Assembly (NCBI GenBank): GCA_937983635.1
Contig: CALJZR010000021.1
Span: 1-7,629 of the forward strand
Origin: an uncultured bacterium
GTDB taxonomy: Bacteria; Patescibacteriota; Patescibacteriia; Patescibacteriales; UBA12465
Direction: 5' to 3'
Length of the DNA: 7,629 bases
This document shows, one piece after another, positions 1 to 6,013 of the stretch. The notes below the pieces were generated by a model. It was not told the origin of the DNA. It ran no database searches and saw only the letters and a program-made list of their open reading frames with translations. The position numbers and the translations under genes are program-made. Numbering within the stretch: position 1 is the first letter of the stretch; every line of letters begins with the position of its first letter.

Positions 1-1181
1 ATTAATTGAGGGTCATCATCATAGGGGTCCTCATCGGTCACAATTACAACATCCGCCTTTTCTCCCGCCATTTTACCTAAAATTGGACGTCGAGATTCAT
101 CTCGGCCGCCGCCAGCAGAACCTAAAATATGAATTAACCTTTGATGAGGAATAAATTCTAGGCTTTGATATAATGCAGCCATCGCTTTAGGCTCAAAAGC
201 ATAATCTACGAGAACAGTAAAAGGCTGCCCTGAATCTATCTTTTCCATTTTCCCTGCTAAAACTTTAATTTCTTCCAAAGCGGCAGCAAGTGGCTTTAAA
301 TCCGCTCCTAAGGCAATAAGGCCGACCAAAGCAGCCACGGCGTTAAAAACATGATAAGAACCTAGTATTGGCAAGTGGAAGCGCTGTCCGGCTAATTGAA
401 AATCAGAGCCATTAATCTCAGAAAATAAGGGCTCATAGACAAAAAATTCTGGACGCGGCAAGACTTCAGTCCCATCTGCAGTGGCTAAACGATGAGTGTT
501 CAAACTGGGATCAAGCGTATAAACGCATTTTCTTTCCGCTGAAAAAGATAAAAAATAAGAAGCGTATTCATCATCGCCATTAACAATAATTGTCTTTTTA
601 ATCTTGTTAAGCTCCGTCTTCTGTAGGCCGCTAGACTTCAAAACAACCTTATTATCCGCTCCTAGATATTTCGGGCGACAGCGGCGTAAATGAGCAAAAA
701 GCTTGCCCTTCGCTTGCTTGTAATTTTCAAAACCACCATGAGCTTCAATATGTTCAGGATAAAGGTTGGTAAACAAGAGCAAATCATAATTGAGAAAACG
801 GTGGCGGAACTGTTCTATCCCTTGAGAAGTTGTTTCCACCACCACCGCTCGGCAGCCATTTTTAATCATCCGTCGTAAATTCTTCTGCAGAAAAAAACGC
901 CCGGGCATAGTCATTTTCTTATCATTCAACCATTCGCGCTGACCATCGTTGAACTGAGCTGTTGAAGTATAACCAGCTTTGTAGCCGCTAGCAGAAAGCA
1001 GGCGAGCTAGAAAATAGACGGTTGAAGTCTTGCCGGTAGTACCGGTAACACCAATGACTAATAGCTGCCGGCTAGGAAAACGGTAATATAAGGCCGCCAG
1101 ATAGCCCATTAGAAAATGATAGGCGGGCTGCAAGGCGCGAAACATTTTTAAGGGTATTAATTTTTTGATTTGAGAAAGCAT
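1..1181 (-). CDS. murE: MurE-like UDP-N-acetylmuramyl peptide ligase (C-terminus beyond window)
   Basis: A Mur ligase that should add the third amino acid of the peptidoglycan stem peptide, using ATP, in the cytoplasm. The frame is open for 393 codons from an ATG and runs off the left edge, so it has no stop here. Visible motifs: P-loop GVTGTTGKTS at residues 44-53; FTNLYPEHIEAHG at 137-149; K158 in YKQAKGKLF, matching the carbamylated lysine of E. coli MurE; LGSYHVFNAVAAL at 273-285; GKME at 310-313 (usually GRME); VDYAFEP at 325-331 (usually VDYAHTP); GSAGGGRD at 354-361; TDEDPYDDDP at 382-391. The P-loop lies about 70 residues earlier than in E. coli MurE, so the N-terminal UDP-binding domain is absent. 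In its place is a short segment with a hydrophobic stretch near 20-35. The DNPR (meso-DAP) or DNPA (lysine) signature is not present, so the amino acid added cannot be read. The start fits the family and a promoter just upstream. MurT-type ligases also lack domain 1, but the C-terminal motifs are MurE-like. Confidence 0.9.
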   Translation of the reverse strand, partial: MLSQIKKLIPLKMFRALQPAYHFLMGYLAALYYRFPSRQLLVIGVTGTTGKTSTVYFLARLLSASGYKAGYTSTAQFNDGQREWLNDKKMTMPGRFFLQKNLRRMIKNGCRAVVVETTSQGIEQFRHRFLNYDLLLFTNLYPEHIEAHGGFENYKQAKGKLFAHLRRCRPKYLGADNKVVLKSSGLQKTELNKIKKTIIVNGDDEYASYFLSFSAERKCVYTLDPSLNTHRLATADGTEVLPRPEFFVYEPLFSEINGSDFQLAGQRFHLPILGSYHVFNAVAALVGLIALGADLKPLAAALEEIKVLAGKMEKIDSGQPFTVLVDYAFEPKAMAALYQSLEFIPHQRLIHILGSAGGGRDESRRPILGKMAGEKADVVIVTDEDPYDDDPQL

Positions 1182-1189
1182 ACTTCTAC

Positions 1190-1198
1190 AGTATAACA
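1190..1198 (-). promoter_or_regulatory. Extended -10 promoter element for murE
   Basis: On the minus strand the sequence reads TGT followed by TATACT, an extended -10 (TGn plus a hexamer matching TATAAT at five of six positions). Only a poor T-rich -35 region lies upstream, which extended -10 promoters tolerate. Eight bases separate the hexamer from the murE ATG, so the expected transcript start falls within about two bases of the start codon, giving a leaderless or nearly leaderless mRNA. It lies just downstream of the ftsK terminator, which supports separate transcription of murE. This is a prediction from sequence only. Confidence 0.5.
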
Positions 1199-1224
1199 AG
1201 AAAGATAAAAAGAAAAAACTATAC

Positions 1225-1247
1225 AAAAAAGGCCAAATTAGGCCTTT
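1225..1247 (-). terminator. Rho-independent terminator after ftsK
   Basis: On the minus strand a 7-bp perfect stem (AAAGGCC paired with GGCCTTT) closes a 6-base loop (TAATTT) and runs into a run of six T, the first three of which are in the stem. It begins 23 bases past the ftsK stop codon. The stem has only four G-C pairs but is followed by further T-rich sequence. The position and form suit an intrinsic terminator of ftsK. As the stem is palindromic it could also fold on the plus strand, but no plus-strand gene is nearby. Confidence 0.7.
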
Positions 1248-1270
1248 AAAGTAATAGGTGGTTATTAATA

Positions 1271-3844
1271 TTAACGGCTAAAAAACATTCCGTCGTCTTC
1301 CTCATCAAAAACCCGCGGTTTCGTTTCTTTTTTAGTAACAGTGGCGACCGGCGCTGGCTTAATTTCTTCAAGAATCTCATCCTCATTTTGAATATCGTCA
1401 TCAGGCCCATCTTTATCTAATAAGAAAGCAGGAATATCTTGACCCTTGTCAGCCGCCGGTTCGTCTTCAACTATCGGCGCATCTTCTTCATCAATTTCCG
1501 TTTCCTCTGGAGTTTCTCCAGAAACAAAAGCTAAGGAGCCATCATCACCTTCATCGCTATATAAATAACTAGAAGGAACAGCAGCTTCAGCACGACGATG
1601 AACAGGCATAGCGCTGACACCTTGATTTTGCATCTCTTCAAACTGCTCCCGACTAATTAAAATTTCTCTCGGCTTGGAGCCGTTAGAAGGACTAATAACC
1701 CCGGCGTCTTCCAACATATCTAAAATCTTCGCAGCGCGGCCATAGCCGATAGAAAGACGACGCTGTAATAAAGAGGTGGAAGCCTTGCCCGCCTTAATAA
1801 TAATCTCCTGAGCCTCTGACATTAATTCATCTTCATCACCATGAGTGCCATCAAGGCCAACGCCGGCCACACCGCCAACTTTCTGGCGATCAGTCACACC
1901 CTCAAGATAGTCGACTTCTCCGCTCTTCTCTTTAATATAACTAATAACATCGTTAATTTCTTGGTCGCTGACATAAGCCCCCTGGATGCGCTTCGGTTTC
2001 GCTAATTCCGCAGTAGTTAACAGCATGTCTCCCTGCCCTAATAATTTTTCTGCCCCGCTCATGTCTAAAATAGTTTTAGAGTCGACCAAAGAAGCCACTG
2101 AAAAAGCAATACGAGCAGGCACGTTCGCTTTGATTAAACCGGTAATAACATCGACACTTGGGCGCTGAGTCGCTAAAATCAAATGGATGCCAACCGCCCG
2201 AGACATCTGCGCTAAACGAATAATGGCAGCTTCCATTTCCTTACCGGAAGTCATCATAAAATCAGCTAACTCATCAATAATAAAAATAATATAGGGTAAT
2301 TTTTCTGCCGGCTTATCACTATTATAACTTTGGATATTTTTTTTGCCAGCTTTATTTAAAACATCATAACGGCGATCCATTTCATTTAAGCACCACTTCA
2401 GAGCATTAATAGTTTTAGAAACTTCGGTAATAACCGGCGTTAACAAATGAGGAATGCCATTATAAGCGGGAAGTTCTACGCGTTTAGGATCAACCATGAT
2501 AAAACGTAAATCTCCGGGATTATTCTGATAAAGTAAAGAAATAATAATAGTATTTAAACAAACAGATTTTCCAGAGTTGGTGGCACCAGCTACCAACAAG
2601 TGAGGCATACGCGTTAAATCATAAATCCACGAAGTCCCAGAGACGTCCTTGCCCAAGGCAATCATCATGTTATGCTTTCTAGTCTTAAAAACATTATCTT
2701 CTAAAATTTCCCGTAAACCCACAATGGCCTTAGCCTTATTAGGCACCTCCACTCCCACTAAAGACTGCCCGGGAATCGGCGCTTCAATTCTAATCGGATG
2801 CGCCGCCAAGGCTAAAGATAAATCGTTATTCAAAGTAATGATGCGGGAAACCTTAACCCCTTCCGCCGGTTTAAAAGTGTATTGAGTGACAGTTGGACCT
2901 ACTTTTGTCTCAGCCATTTCCACCATGATGCCAAAATTTTCTAAAGTACGCTTAATCTTTGCGGCCCCGGCTTGGGTATCGCCGCTAATAGCTTGGCCCG
3001 CCTTACTATTAAGCAATTCCAGGGGGACATCAATCTTGATTTGCTTTTTCGGAAAAACAATTTTCTCTTGAGTTTTTTCTTTTGATGAATGCGCCAATTT
3101 TTCCTGGACAGCCGCCACCTCTGCCGCTAAAGCCTCCTCTTCTGCTGCTGATTCTTCTGCGCTAACGGCCCGGCTTTGCCAAGTACTCAAAACTTCTTCC
3201 CGCGCTTGATTTAATAAATCTGCGCCTGAATTCTCTTTTTCAGAAGCTAAGGGTGAAGCCGCAAACAAACCGGTAAAGGCTTGGCGGATAGCATTATAAA
3301 CGGAAGCAAGAAAACTCTCCCGACCGATAATTTTAGCTAAAGAAGTGTTAAAAACAATCACTAGAGAAACTAAAAAGAGGCCAAGTAAAATAATTACTCC
3401 GCCCCAAAAACCAAAAATATAAAAAGTAGCGCGACTAAAATAGTAGCCGGTATAACCACCGCCAACCCCCTCCTTAATGCTAGAGAGCCACTGTTCCTGA
3501 CTTAAGAAAAAATGAAATAAAGTTTGATAAGAAACAAATAGTAAAATTAAACCAAAATAATCGCTAAATTTTACCTCCACCGTTTTATTGCGCACTAACA
3601 AAACGCCCCAAAAAATAAAAACAAGAGGCACTAGCCATTTACCAAAACCAAAAATTAAAGTTAACCATTTAGATAAAAACAAACCGACTTGTCCTGAAAG
3701 ATCAAAGAGGCCGAGCAAAGAAATAAGACCAAAGCTAAAAACTAAAACAATGCCGATGCTCCGCTTTGCCCGGGAATCTAATTCAAAATTCGGCAAATTG
3801 ATTGCCTCCAAAGGATTATTCGCATTTTTCTTTTTTCTACCCAT
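1271..3844 (-). CDS. ftsK: DNA translocase FtsK/SpoIIIE
   Basis: A membrane-anchored, ATP-driven double-stranded DNA pump that acts at the division septum to clear and sort the chromosome. From the ATG it has 857 residues. Four membrane segments lie near 29-47, 64-84, 97-114 and 140-166. An Ala/Glu-rich linker, probably coiled coil, covers about 213-252. The motor holds Walker A GATNSGKS at 420-427, VDPKRVELPAY at 451-461, Walker B IIFIIDEL at 519-526 (D524, E525) and ATQRPSVDVITG at 558-569. The DNA-reading gamma winged helix is about 671-731, with QRRLSIGYGRAAKILD. Past it is a tail of about 125 residues, strongly acidic at the end and finishing DEEDDGMFFSR; FtsK and SpoIIIE usually stop soon after gamma. 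A GTG at 3874 in frame would add ten residues. I prefer the ATG because the predicted transcript start is only about 13 nt before the GTG, and a weak GGGG sits ten bases before the ATG. The gene has its own promoter and terminator. Confidence 0.96.
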   Translation of the reverse strand: MGRKKKNANNPLEAINLPNFELDSRAKRSIGIVLVFSFGLISLLGLFDLSGQVGLFLSKWLTLIFGFGKWLVPLVFIFWGVLLVRNKTVEVKFSDYFGLILLFVSYQTLFHFFLSQEQWLSSIKEGVGGGYTGYYFSRATFYIFGFWGGVIILLGLFLVSLVIVFNTSLAKIIGRESFLASVYNAIRQAFTGLFAASPLASEKENSGADLLNQAREEVLSTWQSRAVSAEESAAEEEALAAEVAAVQEKLAHSSKEKTQEKIVFPKKQIKIDVPLELLNSKAGQAISGDTQAGAAKIKRTLENFGIMVEMAETKVGPTVTQYTFKPAEGVKVSRIITLNNDLSLALAAHPIRIEAPIPGQSLVGVEVPNKAKAIVGLREILEDNVFKTRKHNMMIALGKDVSGTSWIYDLTRMPHLLVAGATNSGKSVCLNTIIISLLYQNNPGDLRFIMVDPKRVELPAYNGIPHLLTPVITEVSKTINALKWCLNEMDRRYDVLNKAGKKNIQSYNSDKPAEKLPYIIFIIDELADFMMTSGKEMEAAIIRLAQMSRAVGIHLILATQRPSVDVITGLIKANVPARIAFSVASLVDSKTILDMSGAEKLLGQGDMLLTTAELAKPKRIQGAYVSDQEINDVISYIKEKSGEVDYLEGVTDRQKVGGVAGVGLDGTHGDEDELMSEAQEIIIKAGKASTSLLQRRLSIGYGRAAKILDMLEDAGVISPSNGSKPREILISREQFEEMQNQGVSAMPVHRRAEAAVPSSYLYSDEGDDGSLAFVSGETPEETEIDEEDAPIVEDEPAADKGQDIPAFLLDKDGPDDDIQNEDEILEEIKPAPVATVTKKETKPRVFDEEDDGMFFSR

Positions 3845-3893
3845 AAAAGTAAAGCCCCGGAAAAATGGCAGCACAATTAATAATTACGCTTCC

Positions 3894-3922
3894 ATTATAC
3901 AAAAAGGGGGCAAAAAGCTCAA
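3894..3922 (-). promoter_or_regulatory. Sigma70-type promoter for ftsK
   Basis: On the minus strand a -35 hexamer TTGAGC (four of six consensus bases; 3917-3922) is followed by a 17-base spacer and a perfect -10 TATAAT (3894-3899). The expected transcript start is near 3887, leaving a leader of about 43 bases to the preferred ftsK ATG. It sits in the roughly 95-base gap between the transporter stop and the ftsK start. The hexamers and optimal spacing make this the strongest promoter candidate in the window. Confidence 0.7.
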
Positions 3923-3924
3923 AT

Positions 3925-3937
3925 CGCTAAAGTAGCG
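3925..3937 (-). terminator. Weak hairpin after the CDF transporter gene
   Basis: Just past the transporter stop codon the minus strand can form a 5-bp stem (CGCTA with TAGCG) around a 3-base loop, which three further A-T pairs could extend across a G-A mismatch. A short T-rich stretch follows, interrupted by GAGC before a run of five T. This is weak for an intrinsic terminator. It may only reduce read-through from the glgA cluster into ftsK, or it may be chance. It directly abuts the ftsK -35 region. Confidence 0.3.
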
Positions 3938-3939
3938 CT

Positions 3940-4947
3940 TTAATTTATCTCAATATCAATAAAAACAATCTGAGGAAAGCGTTCCTGAATACGTTTTTCA
4001 ATCTCATCAATCTTCCGGCCAACCAAACGCGGCACCCGATCCATATAGTCGACACAGAATTTCATAAATTCTTCATAATCACCCTGAATTTCTTTATACT
4101 CATTGGAGAGAAAATGATGTTTTTCTAAATACTGAATCATGGCGGCAGCATTAAACTCCACATCGCATTTAATCAGATATTTATCGACATCCAAGATTGC
4201 TGATTTAAAATCAAGCACTTTTTCAATACTAGGATCGGCCATTAGAATCTTCTTTACTTGGTCCTCCATTTCTTTGGGAATGGAAGTGGTCACCAGATAA
4301 TGCCTATTCTTATTAATCAAAATTACCGCCGCCACCCCTAAAAGAGCGCCGATGAAAATGGAACCGGCGGCATCCCAATAATGATTACCCGTATATTCCG
4401 TTAATAGATAAGCAAGTAAAGCAATTAAGACGCCAAATACAGCCAAGCCATCCTCATAAACGATGGCCAGAGTGGTGGGGTCGGCGTTCTTAAATATTTT
4501 TAACCAGCGCTCGCCAGGATGACTGCGGCGCAACTCTCGAAAAGCCAGCCATAAAGTAAAACTTTCAATAATGAAAGAAACAATTAAAATAAAAACCGGC
4601 CAAAAACTAAAACGAAAAGATGAGGGGTGCCATAAAGAGCTGACGCCATGATAAACGGTAACACCGGCACCAACGAAAAAAATACCGCAAGCCGAAATTA
4701 AGGCCCAAATATAACGCTCTCGACCATGTCCGTAAGGATACTCTAGTGAGGGAGCGAGCCGCGAACGCTTTAAACCAACGAGTAGTAAAGACTGGTTAGC
4801 GGTATCAGCAAAACTATGAATAGCTTCAGAAAACATGGCGCTAGAACCGGAAACCAAAAAGCCTATAAATTTGCCGACGCAGACGGTCGCATTACCAGCG
4901 AAAGCCGCTAAAACCGGCCAAAACCCAGAAGAATGAGAAGCAGACAT
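3940..4947 (-). CDS. Cation diffusion facilitator (CDF) family transporter, ZnT9-like
   Basis: An inner-membrane, proton-coupled exporter of divalent metal ions, 335 residues. Six membrane segments are visible near 11-31, 34-58, 80-104, 113-137, 158-182 and 191-212, followed by a cytoplasmic C-terminal domain (213-335). TM2 carries the CDF metal motif SEAIHSFAD with H44 and D48, in the wording SGSSAMFSEAIHSFADTANQ. YPYGHGRERYIW at 70-81 is typical of the SLC30A9 (ZnT9)-like branch. TM5 reads VYEDGLAVFG: the aspartate is present, but the histidine of the usual HxxxD is not. The C-terminal domain is longer than in YiiP-type exporters and ends FIDIEIN. The metal (Zn, Fe, Mn or other) cannot be read from sequence. 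The start ATG has only an A/T-rich 20-base gap behind it, with no Shine-Dalgarno site, so translation is probably coupled to the pyruvyl transferase gene upstream. It is likely last in the glgA transcription unit. Confidence 0.9.
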   Translation of the reverse strand: MSASHSSGFWPVLAAFAGNATVCVGKFIGFLVSGSSAMFSEAIHSFADTANQSLLLVGLKRSRLAPSLEYPYGHGRERYIWALISACGIFFVGAGVTVYHGVSSLWHPSSFRFSFWPVFILIVSFIIESFTLWLAFRELRRSHPGERWLKIFKNADPTTLAIVYEDGLAVFGVLIALLAYLLTEYTGNHYWDAAGSIFIGALLGVAAVILINKNRHYLVTTSIPKEMEDQVKKILMADPSIEKVLDFKSAILDVDKYLIKCDVEFNAAAMIQYLEKHHFLSNEYKEIQGDYEEFMKFCVDYMDRVPRLVGRKIDEIEKRIQERFPQIVFIDIEIN

Positions 4948-4967
4948 AAAAAAATATTTAAAAAAAT

Positions 4968-5999
4968 CTAAACTAAATTTTCAATTTCGCTTAAAAAATC
5001 ATGAGTACGACGAGAAACTCTTTTGTGAAAAATATCAAGATGATGACGATATCTCTTTCCTGCTTTAACTACCGCCCGCGCCCTCTTCAATAAAGCCCCC
5101 TTCTTTAAATCTGGCAATTCTACGACTAATTCCGGGCAACCAAGAAAACGGGCAAAATTACGATTACGTAAATCATAGGCCACATTTATCTCTGGTGTGA
5201 GCGCGCCGGCGGCCAGCACGCAAGAATGCAGCATCATCCCAATCACTAAATCAAGCTGGCCGTAAGCCCCCTTCTGCCGGGAGGGCGCTTCATCTAAAAT
5301 TATCAGGTTTTTAATCTTAAGCTCTGGATAAATCGCCTCTTCGCCCGGATGATGTTTAAGGTAATAAACGGAAGCCTGAAAATTCTTCTGAAAATATTCA
5401 GCAGTTTCTCGATAAGAGCTGAGAATATCTTCTCGCCATTTGCCAAAGCCTAGCCAACCGGAATAATTTAAATTTAAACCGAGTTTAAAGCCTGGGTGGA
5501 GATTCAAGCGTGGCGGCAATTCAGACAAAAGTAAAGCGGGGTCACCAATCACTTTAACCTTATCAACAGCTAATCCATACTTCACTAAAAAACGCTTAGT
5601 GTAATTTTCCCTAACCCCAAGCAAAGTAGCTTTTCGAGCCAAGGCGATAATACTATCGCGCTCCGCCTTTTTTAAGGCCGGCGCTCCCACTTCCCGAATA
5701 TAGCCAACACCAAAAATAATAAAAGGTTTTTTCAAACCAGAAATCATCTCTTGCGAGAAAGGTAAAAAATAACGATAAAACAAACCACCGCCACCCATTA
5801 CTATTAAATCGGCTGAATTTAATTTTTTTAAAGCAGCACTATCTTTCTTTTTTAAAACTTCAACCGGATAGTCAATAATCACCGCCTTAGGAAAAGCCAA
5901 ACGTAATAACTCTTGTACCGCCAAAACGATGGCTAAATCACCCTTATTAGTCTGATCCCAAACATGGATATGAGCAATTTTTATTTTTTTATTAATCAT
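4968..5999 (-). CDS. Polysaccharide pyruvyl transferase family protein (CsaB/WcaK-like)
   Basis: A member of the family that moves pyruvate from phosphoenolpyruvate onto sugar residues of cell-wall or exported polysaccharides; 343 residues. Family signs: an N-terminal IKIAHIHVWDQTNKGD with N18 and the GD pair at 20-21; a glycine-rich VMGGGGLFYR near 68-76; FGVGYIRE at 96-103; GVREN at 128-132; IGDPALLL at 151-158; the late LVIGMMLHSCVLAAG at 251-265, corresponding to the family's M-R-L-H-s motif but reading MMLH; and AYDLRNR at 274-280. There is no signal peptide. An in-frame start at 6068 would overlap glgA by 55 bases and add 23 residues unlike the family; the ATG at 5999 leaves a 14-base gap and matches where homologues begin. 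No Shine-Dalgarno site is seen. The fold assignment is firm, but the acceptor sugar and true donor are not known, and some family members do other chemistry. Confidence 0.82.
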   Translation of the reverse strand: MINKKIKIAHIHVWDQTNKGDLAIVLAVQELLRLAFPKAVIIDYPVEVLKKKDSAALKKLNSADLIVMGGGGLFYRYFLPFSQEMISGLKKPFIIFGVGYIREVGAPALKKAERDSIIALARKATLLGVRENYTKRFLVKYGLAVDKVKVIGDPALLLSELPPRLNLHPGFKLGLNLNYSGWLGFGKWREDILSSYRETAEYFQKNFQASVYYLKHHPGEEAIYPELKIKNLIILDEAPSRQKGAYGQLDLVIGMMLHSCVLAAGALTPEINVAYDLRNRNFARFLGCPELVVELPDLKKGALLKRARAVVKAGKRYRHHLDIFHKRVSRRTHDFLSEIENLV

Positions 6000-6013
6000 C
6001 TTTAAAAAATTAA

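Noticed and set aside
690..878. Plus-strand open frame of 62 codons
   Set aside because: It lies wholly inside the murE frame, whose translation shows conserved MurE motifs on the opposite strand; no independent support.
1986..3071. Three short plus-strand open frames (1986-2168, 2649-2885, 2886-3071)
   Set aside because: All are antisense to the conserved FtsK motor and linker, with no recognisable domains or start signals.
3845..3874. GTG start for ftsK at 3874
   Set aside because: It would leave only about a 13-base leader from the predicted transcript start, has no ribosome site, and adds a hydrophobic decapeptide before the usual MGRKKK-type N-terminus.
3588..3935. Plus-strand open frame of 115 codons
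   Set aside because: It is antisense to the N-terminal membrane region of ftsK, has a low-complexity Lys/Pro/Arg-rich product with no family signs, and covers the ftsK promoter. The minus-strand FtsK frame explains the stretch.
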